Part shown: positions 15,569-24,715 of the stretch, in pieces
Layout: every line of letters starts with the position of its first letter
Numbering within the stretch: position 1 is the stretch's first letter
Notes under the pieces: model-generated
Seen by the model: only the letters and a program-made list of their open reading frames with translations
Database searches by the model: none
What the model was told of the DNA's origin: nothing
Made by a program: the position numbers and the translations under genes
Assembly (NCBI GenBank): GCA_963599445.1
Contig: CAVBWZ010000020.1
Span: 1 to 35,960, forward strand
Direction of reading: 5' to 3'
Source: UBA9732 sp963599445
GTDB lineage: Bacteria; Spirochaetota; Spirochaetia; Sphaerochaetales; Sphaerochaetaceae
DNA length: 35,960 bases

Positions 15569-18016
15569 ATGATTGAAAAAGATGGACTTGGAAGGATCGT
15601 TGACCTTGAAGGAAAGCTTGGGCCGGGTTTTCTGGAAATCGAGAACCCATCAAGATATATTGGAAGTGAGTACGTATATGGAAGAAAAAGCCTCAAGGAA
15701 GACGATTTGAAGTGTGCCATGTGCTTTCCGGATCTCTATGAGATTGGGATGTCCAACAATGCAATCAGAATCATATATGACCTCATGAATAGGTTCGATG
15801 GCGTCTTCTGTGACAGAGTGTTTGCCGTGGCTCCGGATTTCGAATCCATGCTCAAAGAGAAGGATGTTCCTCTGTTCACTTTGCAGGAACATCTTCCTTT
15901 GTCGTCTTTGGACTTCCTTGGGGTTTCGATAGGCTATGAACTGTGCGCCACAAACATACTGCAGGTGCTGGACCTAGGAGGAATCGCAATTGATGCAGCT
16001 GACAGAAAGGAGTCGGATCCAATCGTCATAGCAGGCGGTCCTGCATCTACTAATCCGCTTCCTTTCGCCCGTTTCTTCGATTTCGTCTATATTGGAGAGG
16101 CTGAGGCTTACTTCCAGGAACTCACGGACATACTCAAGAAATACAGGAAAAGAAGCGAAAGGATTGAGGCTTTGAAATCCATCCCTTGTCTGTGGTATCC
16201 AGGTGCAAAGAGAACGAAGCGTGCCGTGGACCTCACGTTTGGAACACCTGAAGAGCATCCGGTCCTTGAACATTTCGTGGTCCCTTCGTTTCAGGTGGCG
16301 CAGGACCATGGTACGGCGGAGATAATGAGAGGTTGCCCAAACGGATGCAGGTTCTGCCATGCAGGCCAATACTACAAACCGTTCAGGCAAAGGAACCTCA
16401 AGACCATATGCGACCTCGTCTCCCAAAGCGTCAACCAAATGGGCTATAGGGAAGTGACCCTTTCGTCTTTGTCTTCAGGAGACTATCCAAATCTGGATAA
16501 GCTCATAAACGCCCTCAATGCGCAATACAAAGGTCGAAACGTCTCGTTCTCGCTTCCATCCCTCAAGGTGAACACCTTTTCCCTTGGTATATTGGAACAG
16601 CTTTCAGAGGTCAGAAAGAGCAGTCTTACGTTTGCAATAGAGACTCCAATGCTTGAAGACCAGCATTCAATGAACAAAGAGGTCCCCGTTGAGCAGATCA
16701 TAGACATAATCCAAGAGGCGAAGACACGTGGCTGGAAGCTTGCCAAGTTCTACTTCATGGTAGGTCTTCCGTTCGTCGACAGGGAGAGCGAGAAGGAAAA
16801 CATTGTGCGGTTCTTGTCAACGATAAGGGCTGCTACGAAGATAAACATGAATATCAACATTGGAACGTTCATTCCAAAGGCGCATACACCGTTCCAATGG
16901 GTTCAGCAGATGTCCATGGAGGAATCAGGAGAGCATCTTAAAGGCATAAAGAAGGCCTTGATGCAGGCCATTCCTGGAATCAAGGTCTCGTACCATGAGC
17001 CATCCATATCCTTCCTTGAAGGTATCCTCTCACGTGGAGGCTATGAGTGCGGCGATCTTATCAAGAAAGCCTATGAACTTGGCTGTAGGATGGATGCCTG
17101 GGATGAATACATCAAGTGGGATATGTGGATGAAGGCAATCGATGACCTCCATTATGATACCACACCCAAGCATTGGGATTTGGAAGATGAACTCCCATGG
17201 GATTCCGTTTCAATGAACGTCTCAAAGAAGTACCTCAAGGACGAATATATCAATGCAAAGGAAAGAAAGCTTACTTCCGTGTGTTCCGATTCCTGCAGCC
17301 ACAACTGCGGAGTATGTGGTTCCAAGGCGGCCCGCGTCATCAGAACCCAGAACGAAGAGGCTTTAGATGGTTTTTCTGATGCAACTTGCTTTGAAGAAAC
17401 GAAATACGATGTTGTGTATTCTCCTGGCGACTACGTGCAGGCCATAATAACGTATGAAAAGAAGGATAGGGCGGTCTATAGCTCGCATATATCCGTCATG
17501 AGGCAGTTCGAGATGGCTTTCCAGCGTGGTGGCATCAAGGTCCAGTTCACGCAAGGCTTCAACCCAAAGCCCAAGATGGAGTTCCTCAATCCTATCTCCA
17601 TGGGTGTCACAGGTCTCAACGAACTTCTTCTCTGCGAGCTTCCACGGCAACAGGTCAACGACGACTTGGTTGGAATCATCAACGATTCCATAGCCGATGG
17701 CTTTGTGGCAAAGTCAGTGAGAACGATTGAACCTGATCCTACGGGAAGGAAGATTTCGCTTTCAAGCAAGATGAAAGGATCTATGTATGAAATAGATGCA
17801 TCTGGCGATGACGAGATACACAGTATCTTGGAAGTGAAATGCAACGAAGACAGCAACGACTACAAGGTACGTTGTCTAGGCGCAGGAGTCTTTGAAGTCC
17901 ATATCAATGGGGACAAGAACCTGTTCAAGCTGCTGTTCCCATTGGAGATGAGCAAGTTCCGCATCGCCGGTTCCTGCCGTATAACGCGTAAGTATATAGA
18001 GATGGAGGAGATATGA
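15569..18016 (+). CDS. TIGR03960-type radical SAM protein fused to DUF2344
   Basis: This 815-residue protein has a B12-binding-like N-terminal domain (about 40-210, with 'FPDLYEIGMSN' and 'AGGPASTNPLPF'). The radical SAM core carries CPNGCRFC (Cys256, Cys260, Cys263), which would bind the 4Fe-4S cluster. A Cys-rich linker lies near residue 571 (C-x3-C-x3-C-x2-C). The C-terminal DUF2344/TIGR03936 domain (about 617-815) has 'HISVMRQFEMAFQRGGI' and 'GFNPKPKMEF'. Many bacteria encode the two halves as adjacent genes or fused. The substrate is unknown; a role in RNA modification or ribosome biology has been guessed for the family from gene context. The stop overlaps the mazG start. Confidence 0.92.
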   Translation: MIEKDGLGRIVDLEGKLGPGFLEIENPSRYIGSEYVYGRKSLKEDDLKCAMCFPDLYEIGMSNNAIRIIYDLMNRFDGVFCDRVFAVAPDFESMLKEKDVPLFTLQEHLPLSSLDFLGVSIGYELCATNILQVLDLGGIAIDAADRKESDPIVIAGGPASTNPLPFARFFDFVYIGEAEAYFQELTDILKKYRKRSERIEALKSIPCLWYPGAKRTKRAVDLTFGTPEEHPVLEHFVVPSFQVAQDHGTAEIMRGCPNGCRFCHAGQYYKPFRQRNLKTICDLVSQSVNQMGYREVTLSSLSSGDYPNLDKLINALNAQYKGRNVSFSLPSLKVNTFSLGILEQLSEVRKSSLTFAIETPMLEDQHSMNKEVPVEQIIDIIQEAKTRGWKLAKFYFMVGLPFVDRESEKENIVRFLSTIRAATKINMNINIGTFIPKAHTPFQWVQQMSMEESGEHLKGIKKALMQAIPGIKVSYHEPSISFLEGILSRGGYECGDLIKKAYELGCRMDAWDEYIKWDMWMKAIDDLHYDTTPKHWDLEDELPWDSVSMNVSKKYLKDEYINAKERKLTSVCSDSCSHNCGVCGSKAARVIRTQNEEALDGFSDATCFEETKYDVVYSPGDYVQAIITYEKKDRAVYSSHISVMRQFEMAFQRGGIKVQFTQGFNPKPKMEFLNPISMGVTGLNELLLCELPRQQVNDDLVGIINDSIADGFVAKSVRTIEPDPTGRKISLSSKMKGSMYEIDASGDDEIHSILEVKCNEDSNDYKVRCLGAGVFEVHINGDKNLFKLLFPLEMSKFRIAGSCRITRKYIEMEEI

Positions 18017-18810
18017 TAGACTACACATTGGAAAAGTCTGACGATGAAAGGAAATGCATGTCGAATCTATACGACATAGTGTCATACCTCAGAGATCCAG
18101 TGGACGGATGCCCATGGGACAAGGAACAGATGCCAAGCGATATAATCCGCAGCATGCAAGGTGAAATCTATGAATACATAGATGCCTTGAACGAAAAGGA
18201 CAAGCCTCATCAAAGCGAAGAACTTGGCGATGTCTTTCTGAATCTTTTCCTCCTTGCCAAGATTCATGATCAGAATGGTGACTTCAAGCTGAGCGATTGC
18301 CTTAACGATGCGTGCGAAAAGTACATTAGGCGTCATCCTCATGTGTTTTCCAACGTTGAGGTTTCGAATGCCTCTGAAGTGCTTGTGAACTGGGCGAATA
18401 TAAAGAAGAACGTAGAAGGTCGTACTCAGACAGGTTTCTTCGATGGTGTACCAAAGGATGCTCCAGAGCTTGAAAGATGCTATTCGATTTCGAAGAAAGC
18501 CGCCAAGGTTGGTTTTGACTGGAACACAATCGATGGAACGTACGACAAGGTCAAGGAAGAACTGTCTGAGGTCCAGGAAGCTGCAACACAGGATGAAAAG
18601 CTTGATGAAATCGGCGATCTTCTTTTTTCGGTCGTCCAGGTTGCACGAAAGAACCATATCAAACCTCAGGATGCATTGGCTCATGCCAACCTGAAGTTCA
18701 AAAAACGTTTCGAGTATGTCATAGAAACCGCCAAAGCCCGTGGTTTGGACTATGAACATCTTACGGATTCCCAGATAGACGAATTTTGGAATGAGGCAAA
18801 GCATTCTTGA
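18013..18810 (+). CDS. mazG: Nucleoside triphosphate pyrophosphohydrolase MazG
   Basis: This 265-residue enzyme would hydrolyse NTPs to NMP and pyrophosphate and so clean the nucleotide pool. Both tandem MazG domains are present, as in the 263-residue E. coli protein. The first has 'CPWDKEQ', 'GEIYEYIDAL' and 'EELGDVFLNL'; the second has 'KVKEELSEVQEA' and 'DEIGDLLFSVVQVAR'. These are the Mg-binding E-x2-E...E-x2-D patterns. The ATG overlaps the TGA of the radical SAM gene (ATGA), implying translational coupling. A palindromic element begins 10-14 bases after its stop. Confidence 0.95.
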   Translation: MIDYTLEKSDDERKCMSNLYDIVSYLRDPVDGCPWDKEQMPSDIIRSMQGEIYEYIDALNEKDKPHQSEELGDVFLNLFLLAKIHDQNGDFKLSDCLNDACEKYIRRHPHVFSNVEVSNASEVLVNWANIKKNVEGRTQTGFFDGVPKDAPELERCYSISKKAAKVGFDWNTIDGTYDKVKEELSEVQEAATQDEKLDEIGDLLFSVVQVARKNHIKPQDALAHANLKFKKRFEYVIETAKARGLDYEHLTDSQIDEFWNEAKHS

Positions 18811-18819
18811 TGATTTTGT

Positions 18820-18994
18820 TTTGGAGGAACTTTCAAAACTCCTTCATGCGTCCTGGCCATGCCCTGCACGGCTGGAACCACGCCTTCAGCAACTTCATAA
18901 TACACAAAGTATTATCTCAGTCGCTTCAGACGGCTTCCATCTCGGCAATCCATGGCCAATCCACACAAAGCATAGTTTTGAAAGTTCCTCTTTG
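18820..18994. mobile_element. MITE-like palindromic element, 17-bp terminal inverted repeats
   Basis: GAGGAACTTTCAAAACT at 18824-18840 is the exact reverse complement of 18974-18990. The 133-base interior is itself an imperfect palindrome: an 8-base pair set (18854-18861 with 18951-18958) and a central 7-pair hairpin (18897-18903 with 18909-18915) fall at matching distances from the ends. TTTG flanks both sides (18820-18823 and 18991-18994), as expected for a 4-base target duplication. No gene is inside. It could be a miniature transposable element or a large RNA hairpin ending the mazG transcript; only one copy is seen in this window. Confidence 0.5.
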
Positions 18995-19060
18995 AATTGT
19001 TTTTCCACTCCTCCAGTTTAACAGAATATATGTTATATACAAAAAATTTGAAAATACACC

Positions 19061-20173
19061 ATGGCCATTATTGAGTACCCAAACTACAAAGAAAGTCTCG
19101 TTTCGCTTGCCTCCTCCATACTTGCCTATTATGGAATTGAGAATCCTGGACATGCTTCGCTTCCTCGAATCGATTCCTTGCTGTCGCAGAAGAGACCTCG
19201 TAACATAGTCCTCATGCTGTTCGATGGGTTTGGATACAACATTATGAAGAGGAACCTTCCAGAGGACAGCTTTCTTAGAAGGCACATCGTTGGAAGTATT
19301 TCATCTACGTTCCCGCCAACAACCGTTGCGGCTACGACTGCAATGCGCTCAGGAAAGACTCCTATAGAAACTGGATGGCTTGGCTGGTTTTCCTACTACA
19401 AAGAAGTTGATGAGGTTGTGACCACTTTCACAAGTCACAGGTTCGATGACGACAGCTATGTTGGGCAGGATTTGGCGGCGAAGTATATCCCATACACTCC
19501 AATAGGTGTAAGGATAAACACTGCCAATCCAGATGTCGTATATAGCGAGCTTGCACCTTTCTCAAAGTTCAAGATCGATTCCCTTTCCAAGATGGAAAGC
19601 TCCCTCACTACCCTACTCTCCAATGGAAAACGCAACTACGTCTATTGCTACTGGCCCGACCCTGACAGGACGATGCATGACTACGGAGTCAACCATCCAA
19701 AATCCATGGAGGTTGAAAGGTATATCGACTTCTTCGTTGAATCCCTTACTGGAAAGTTCTCCGATACAATCTTCCTTATAGTCGCCGACCATGGTCTCAT
19801 AGATGCAAAGTATGTGTATCTAAGCGACTATCCAAGACTTCTCTCAATGCTTAAGCGTCCGTTCTCGATTGAACCTCGTGCAGCGACCTTGTTCATAAAG
19901 GACGGCATGGCTGAATCCTTCAAAAATGAATTCAAAGAATCACTTGGAGAGCATTTCATTCTAATGGATAGAAATGAACTGTTCAAAAACGGCCTGCTAG
20001 GATATGGCACACCACATCCAATGGTCGATGAATTCGTTGGAGATTTCATTGCAATAGCAAAGGACGATTATTGCCTTTCCATGGAAAGACATGACAAAGA
20101 ACTCATTGGCATCCATGCAGGTCTCACGCAAGATGAAATGCTTGTGCCCTTGATTGTGGTGGATAGGACTTAG
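19061..20173 (+). CDS. Alkaline-phosphatase-superfamily phosphodiesterase
   Basis: This 370-residue product belongs to the type I phosphodiesterase/nucleotide pyrophosphatase family (PF01663). Metal and catalytic signatures are visible: 'VLMLFDGFG' (Asp55), the nucleophile segment 'STFPPTTVAATTAMRSG' (Thr87/88), 'DPDRTMHDYG' (about 201-210), and 'VADHGL' (about 243-248). The C-terminal 'HAGLTQDEMLVPLIV' is typical. There is no signal peptide, so it looks cytoplasmic. The substrate is unknown. No Shine-Dalgarno precedes the ATG, so the start is less certain. Its stop codon overlaps the stop of the convergent lipoprotein gene by two bases. Confidence 0.88.
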   Translation: MAIIEYPNYKESLVSLASSILAYYGIENPGHASLPRIDSLLSQKRPRNIVLMLFDGFGYNIMKRNLPEDSFLRRHIVGSISSTFPPTTVAATTAMRSGKTPIETGWLGWFSYYKEVDEVVTTFTSHRFDDDSYVGQDLAAKYIPYTPIGVRINTANPDVVYSELAPFSKFKIDSLSKMESSLTTLLSNGKRNYVYCYWPDPDRTMHDYGVNHPKSMEVERYIDFFVESLTGKFSDTIFLIVADHGLIDAKYVYLSDYPRLLSMLKRPFSIEPRAATLFIKDGMAESFKNEFKESLGEHFILMDRNELFKNGLLGYGTPHPMVDEFVGDFIAIAKDDYCLSMERHDKELIGIHAGLTQDEMLVPLIVVDRT

Positions 20174-20934
20174 TTGCTTGAAGTCTCCGTAGTGACTGCC
20201 TGTGACTCTGGTGTAATATCCAGTTCAAACGAACCTACATACTCTAGATGTGACCAATAGAGGTTGCTGTAGCCGTTTCCCTGTGCACTTATTGCAGCAT
20301 AGACATGGATGTACTTTGAATCCTTTAGCTCTGACATATGCGATGTCTCAAGCCCAAAGCCGTAGCTTGCGGTCTTTGAAGCCGAATCATCTTCATAGAG
20401 CTCAATCCCCTCTTCAACGTTTCCTGCAAGTTTCAAGGAGAACTTGGTATTGAAGCTCGATGCTGATGTTATGTCCAGGTTGTACTTGTATGCAGAGACG
20501 GAGTTTCCGTTGGAATCGTTAAAGGTATAGACTCCATAGTCCGTTTCATCTACAGTGAATTCCCATACCGGTGTGTCGTAGTTTGCATCAAGCGTTGAAA
20601 CTCCATTTGGAATCGAACCTCTGTAGTCGGAGTTGAACTTCTTTACAAGTTCATTGCTAAGTGAACTGTTCGTTGAATCGGAATACACATACAGCAGCAA
20701 CAATCCCATGTTCGGGGCGTTCTCTCCGCCATCACCATCATAGTAATCCACTCGTACATTGAAGTTCAGAATCCTGTTTCCTTCGTCGTCCTCTCCTTCC
20801 TGGAGTTTGCGGACAACCGTGGAATCTGTATTTGACGGCGACCAGTATGTTGGTATACCGCAGGAGCATAAAAAAACAGACACCGCAACAATCATGAGAA
20901 CCATCATTGAACGGTGTCTGTATGACATATTCAT
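20170..20934 (-). CDS. Small lipoprotein of unknown function
   Basis: This 254-residue protein has a hydrophobic signal sequence ending in FLCSC, with Cys at about residue 26, so it is a predicted lipoprotein. The mature part is Ser/Asp/Tyr-rich and looks like a beta-sandwich ('ILNFNVRVDYYDGDGG', 'TPVWEFTVDETDYGVYTF'). I recognise no family. AAGGA lies upstream of the chosen ATG at 20934; an ATG two codons later is possible. It is the last gene of the ten-gene minus-strand run, 13 bases after the TPR gene. Its stop is shared with the end of the convergent phosphodiesterase gene, and no terminator fits between them. Confidence 0.8.
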   Translation of the reverse strand: MNMSYRHRSMMVLMIVAVSVFLCSCGIPTYWSPSNTDSTVVRKLQEGEDDEGNRILNFNVRVDYYDGDGGENAPNMGLLLLYVYSDSTNSSLSNELVKKFNSDYRGSIPNGVSTLDANYDTPVWEFTVDETDYGVYTFNDSNGNSVSAYKYNLDITSASSFNTKFSLKLAGNVEEGIELYEDDSASKTASYGFGLETSHMSELKDSKYIHVYAAISAQGNGYSNLYWSHLEYVGSFELDITPESQAVTTETSSN

Positions 20935-20947
20935 GCCATTGTATTCC

Positions 20948-21616
20948 TTAGAGTGTGTTCGCTATGTTCTTAGCGAGCTTGCCATACTCGGAATTTGGAT
21001 AGTCTGTGGCGACCTGCTCGAATACTGTACCAGCAAGCTGTGTGTTGCCCTGCTGTAGATAGATTCTTGCAACGTTGAACAACGCCTTAGCTGCAACGCC
21101 ACTCTCCTTGTAGTCATCGAATACCTGGTTGTAGAGGTCCAGAGCACCAGTGGTGTCTCCCATAGCCTCTGTGCTGGCTGCTTCGTTGACAAGAGCGACT
21201 GGAGCGAGATAGATCTTCGTATTGAGCTCATATGCCTTGTGGAATGCTTCCTTTGCAGAAGCGTAGTCCTCTTGGTCGTAATGAGCCAAGCCAAGGAGAT
21301 ATGACGCCTTGACGGAAGTGTAAGAAGAACCCTTGACCATTGTAGCCAGCTCCGCTTCGTATGAATCCCAGTCTGGATCCTCCGCAGCTGTAAGCTCAGA
21401 GTACTTCTCCTCCATCTCAGCGATCTTTATCTGCGCTGAATCGCTAGACTTTGAAGAAGAACCAGCGATGACGACTATCGCCACTACAACCACAGCAATG
21501 GCTGCGAGTGCGATAAGGATCGTCTTCAGGTTCTTTTCAAAGAACGCAGAGATACCATTTATGAGCTTCTGCTCAGTGGTATTCTCTACTTCCTTTTTCA
21601 ACTTCTTCTTCGCCAT
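20948..21616 (-). CDS. Membrane-anchored TPR protein
   Basis: The 222-residue product has a Lys-rich cytoplasmic N-terminus and one transmembrane segment (about 33-52, Ala/Val/Ile-rich). Tetratricopeptide repeats follow at about 100-215 ('ASYLLGLAHYDQEDYASAKEAFHKAYEL', 'ALDLYNQVFDDY', 'ALFNVARIYLQQGNTQLAGTVFEQ'). The layout resembles YfgM-type anchored TPR proteins, which assist envelope protein handling; that role is inferred. It starts three bases after the rpsA stop with GAGGAG upstream, so it is co-transcribed with rpsA. Confidence 0.85.
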   Translation of the reverse strand: MAKKKLKKEVENTTEQKLINGISAFFEKNLKTILIALAAIAVVVVAIVVIAGSSSKSSDSAQIKIAEMEEKYSELTAAEDPDWDSYEAELATMVKGSSYTSVKASYLLGLAHYDQEDYASAKEAFHKAYELNTKIYLAPVALVNEAASTEAMGDTTGALDLYNQVFDDYKESGVAAKALFNVARIYLQQGNTQLAGTVFEQVATDYPNSEYGKLAKNIANTL

Positions 21617-21619
21617 TGC

Positions 21620-23323
21620 TTATTTCTCCTCACGTGAAGAAATCAAGTCTGCAAAGGTGACTGTGTCGTCGTCATCAGAGTTTGACATGTACTTAGCCAC
21701 TTCAGACTGCTGGTCGCGCTTCTTCATCTCCTTGATGGAGAGTGAAAGCTTCTGATTCTTTGGATCGACGTCCATGACCATAGCGGTCACTGTATCGCCT
21801 ACATTGAATCTCTTGAGGACTTCGTCTGTGTACTCCTCATCTGGACCAACAAGTGCAAACTTTGGAATTAGTCCCTCAATGTCGCCCAGGACCTTCACAA
21901 ACACACCAAAGTCAGCTACGTTCGAAACTGTACCTGTGATTGTGGAGAACTTTGGATACTGGTGCTTGAGAGTCTGCCAAGGGTTGCTTTCAAGCTGCTT
22001 GACACCAAGTCTGATTCTGCGGTTTTCCGGCTCAACCTTTGTGATTGTGACATCAATGACATCACCTTCCTTGCAGAACGAAGACATGTTCTTGACTTTC
22101 TTTGTCCATGAAACATCATCGACATGGAGGAATCCATCGATTCCCTCTTCGAGGTTCACGAATGCTCCGCTGTTCGTGATCTTCACGACTGGTCTGGAAA
22201 GGACGGTTCCAACTGGATATCTCTCGGCTATCGTATCCCAAGGATTGTCGTAGAGCTGTTTGATACCAAGCGAGACACGCTTCTTTTCAAGGTCATAGCC
22301 AAGAATCTTGCACTGTACGACATCACCAATGTTGAGGACTTCCTTTGGATTGTTGACACGCTTCGTCCAGCTGAGCTCTGAAATGTGGGCAAGGCCTTCG
22401 ATTCCAGGAGCTATCTCGATGAACACGCCAAACGTCGTCATCTTGGTCACTGGAGCCGTCACGACATCGCCAACCTTGAAGTTGTCTTCGAATGTCGTCC
22501 ATGGATCCTGCTGCATGTGCTTGAGGGAGAGGTTGATCTTCTTCGTTTCAGGATCGATGTTGATGAGTCTGAGCTGAATCTTCTCACCCTTCTTGACGTA
22601 GTCGCGTGGGCGGTTCACGTGTCCCCATGACATGTCGTTGAGGTGAAGCAGTCCGTCGAAGCCACCAAGGTCGATGAAGGCACCAAAGCTTGTGAATGAC
22701 TTTGCAACACCTTCGACGACATCGCCGATCTTGACTGTGGAGAAGAACTTCTCCTTGTTTTCCTTTATCTTCCTTTCCAGGTAGTCACGTCTGGAAACGA
22801 CGCTCTTGAGCTTGCTTCCACCGTGGAACTTTTCAATGATGAAGTAATCGGAGACTCCAATGAGAGACTCTGGGTTCTCAGTCCTTGTGATGTCAGCCTT
22901 CGAGAGGGGGCAGAAACCATAGTAGTCGGCACCAAGGTCTACCTCGAAGCCACCATTGATGACCTTGACGAACTTGCCTTCCACAGGCGTCTTGTCTTCA
23001 GCTGCCTGCCTGAGCTCTTCGCCCTTGGCTTTGACATCGGCCTTCTTCTTGGAAATGATGACCTGACCACCCTTTCCTTCCTTGTTGACGATGAGAACCG
23101 TCACAGGATCGCCAATCGATGGGACTTCATCGAATTCGTCCATTGGGATTCTTCCCTCGGACTTGTAACCGACGTCAACAAACACATACTCGTTATTGAC
23201 CTGAACCACAGTACCGGTAACGAGCTGACCGTCCTCGATTCCATCAAGAGATTTTAGATATTCCTCCTGCAGTACGCTCTGCATCTCGGTATCTTTGTTT
23301 TGCATTTCTCTTTCTTCAGACAC
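21620..23323 (-). CDS. rpsA: 30S ribosomal protein S1
   Basis: S1 binds mRNA on the 30S subunit and helps initiation. The 567-residue product contains six S1 RNA-binding domains from about residue 30 to 545, with the repeated 'G.V..GVV..I..FGAFVDLG....GLLH.SELSW' pattern (for example 'FTSFGAFIDLGGFDGLLHLNDMSWG'). The start is GTG at 23323, with AGGAG seven bases upstream. Length and domain number match the usual 550-580 residues. In T. pallidum cytidylate kinase and S1 are reported as one bifunctional gene; here they are separate genes 25 bases apart. Confidence 0.97.
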   Translation of the reverse strand: MSEEREMQNKDTEMQSVLQEEYLKSLDGIEDGQLVTGTVVQVNNEYVFVDVGYKSEGRIPMDEFDEVPSIGDPVTVLIVNKEGKGGQVIISKKKADVKAKGEELRQAAEDKTPVEGKFVKVINGGFEVDLGADYYGFCPLSKADITRTENPESLIGVSDYFIIEKFHGGSKLKSVVSRRDYLERKIKENKEKFFSTVKIGDVVEGVAKSFTSFGAFIDLGGFDGLLHLNDMSWGHVNRPRDYVKKGEKIQLRLINIDPETKKINLSLKHMQQDPWTTFEDNFKVGDVVTAPVTKMTTFGVFIEIAPGIEGLAHISELSWTKRVNNPKEVLNIGDVVQCKILGYDLEKKRVSLGIKQLYDNPWDTIAERYPVGTVLSRPVVKITNSGAFVNLEEGIDGFLHVDDVSWTKKVKNMSSFCKEGDVIDVTITKVEPENRRIRLGVKQLESNPWQTLKHQYPKFSTITGTVSNVADFGVFVKVLGDIEGLIPKFALVGPDEEYTDEVLKRFNVGDTVTAMVMDVDPKNQKLSLSIKEMKKRDQQSEVAKYMSNSDDDDTVTFADLISSREEK

Positions 23324-23348
23324 TTTTGTTCTCCTGATCCTTATATTT

Positions 23349-23993
23349 CTACTTTATAGATGTGCCTTTTACGGCTTTTATCACTTTCTCACAAACTTCA
23401 CTTATGGTCAAGTATGAAGTATCTATATAAACGGCATCTGGTGCAATTTTTAGTCCGCCAACGGGCTTGTTCCTGTCTATTGCATCCCTCTCGTTTATCT
23501 CCTTGAGTATGGTGTCGTAGTCCATGACCCCAGGATTCTGGTCGTAGCGCCTTTTCGCCCTTATCTGTGGAAGTGCATCGAAGAAGAACTTGTGCTCCGC
23601 ATCCGGGAACACGACCGTCGTCATGTCCCTCCCCTCTGCAACCACGTCCATCCTCTTTGTCAGGTCATGGATCCTTTCGTTGACTATGCTTCTCACCTGA
23701 GGGTTGACGGACACCTTGGATGTCCATATGTCAATGGATGGGTGGTGGAGCTTGTCCTCCACATCCTCCCCATCAAGGTAGAAGCGTCCATCCTTGACAT
23801 CGAACTGTGCATCCATGGCGGCCTTCACGCAGTCATGTGGCTTTGATGGATCCAATCCATGGTTGAGTATCCTGTACGTTATTCCCCGGTAGAAGTTCCC
23901 TGAATTGAGGTAGTACATTCCAAGTTCTTCCGACACCATCTTGGCTATGGAGCTCTTCCCCACTCCCGCCGGTCCGTCTATGGCGACTATCAT
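23349..23993 (-). CDS. cmk: Cytidylate kinase
   Basis: The enzyme phosphorylates CMP and dCMP. The 214-residue protein has the P-loop GPAGVGKSS (residues 7-15), a lid region with 'RRYDQNPGVMDYDTILKEINERDAIDRNK', and 'AEGRDMTTVVFPDAEHKFF'. The nucleotide-binding motif usually written LD(T/S)G..YR reads LNSGNFYRG, so the usual Asp is Asn. I believe this variant occurs in other spirochaete enzymes. The start overlaps the end of the pseudouridine synthase gene by four bases. Confidence 0.94.
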   Translation of the reverse strand: MIVAIDGPAGVGKSSIAKMVSEELGMYYLNSGNFYRGITYRILNHGLDPSKPHDCVKAAMDAQFDVKDGRFYLDGEDVEDKLHHPSIDIWTSKVSVNPQVRSIVNERIHDLTKRMDVVAEGRDMTTVVFPDAEHKFFFDALPQIRAKRRYDQNPGVMDYDTILKEINERDAIDRNKPVGGLKIAPDAVYIDTSYLTISEVCEKVIKAVKGTSIK

Positions 23994-24715
23994 CTTGCCT
24001 TTCTCCCCCTTGCGTCTTCTATGAGGGAGTTCACCTCGCTTTTCGTCAGTTTCCTGTACTTTCCAAGTCCAAGTTCTCCAAGCTCTATGTGTCCGATCCT
24101 CACCCTTGTGAGCCTTTTTACTTCGTATCCCATGGCTTCGAACATGTTCCTTATCTCCCTGTTCTTGCCTTCCGTGAGGACAACGCTTGCATCGCGCTTT
24201 CCAAGGATTCTGTAAGACTTTATCCTGTAAGGCCTTATCAGACCCCTGTACGCATCATCCATGTCCTTTTTGAGAATCTCCAGGTCGGTTCTGACGATAT
24301 ACTCCTTCTCGGTTTCGGACGACGGATGCATTATGAGGTTCGCAAAGTCACCATCGTTGGTGAACAGGATGAGCCCCTGGGAGTCCTTGTCCAGCCTTCC
24401 AACGTTGAAGAGAAGACCCTTTTCAGGAACGTCTATGAGGTCCCTTGCGTATGCCGTCTCGTTTGGATCGTAGTTCGTGCACACATATCCCTTTGGTTTG
24501 TTGAGGGCATAGTAGTAGTTCCTCTCCTCGGGTTCCGCAAGCATGTCGTCAACGTAGACTATGTCGTCTTCGTTGACCTTCGTCCCAAGCTCCGTGACTT
24601 TTTTGTTGTTGACCATCACGCGGCCTTGTGCTATGAGCTCTTCGCAGCCTCTTCTCGAGCCGACTCCGCATTTTGCGAGGTAGCTCTGCAATCGTATTGG
24701 ATACTCAATCTTCAT
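23990..24715 (-). CDS. RsuA/RluB/E/F family pseudouridine synthase
   Basis: The 241-residue enzyme makes pseudouridine in rRNA. An S4 RNA-binding domain (about 6-56, 'IRLQSYLAKCGVGSRRGCEELI') is followed by the catalytic domain, with 'LNKPKGYVCT' and 'GRLDKDSQGLILFTNDG'. The catalytic Asp is residue 109. 'EGKNREIRNMFEAMGYEVKRLTRVRIG' is the family's second signature. The S4 domain and the position next to scpB suggest RluB (23S rRNA) rather than RsuA, but I cannot be sure. It overlaps scpB by 11 bases and cmk by four. Confidence 0.92.
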   Translation of the reverse strand: MKIEYPIRLQSYLAKCGVGSRRGCEELIAQGRVMVNNKKVTELGTKVNEDDIVYVDDMLAEPEERNYYYALNKPKGYVCTNYDPNETAYARDLIDVPEKGLLFNVGRLDKDSQGLILFTNDGDFANLIMHPSSETEKEYIVRTDLEILKKDMDDAYRGLIRPYRIKSYRILGKRDASVVLTEGKNREIRNMFEAMGYEVKRLTRVRIGHIELGELGLGKYRKLTKSEVNSLIEDARGRKAR

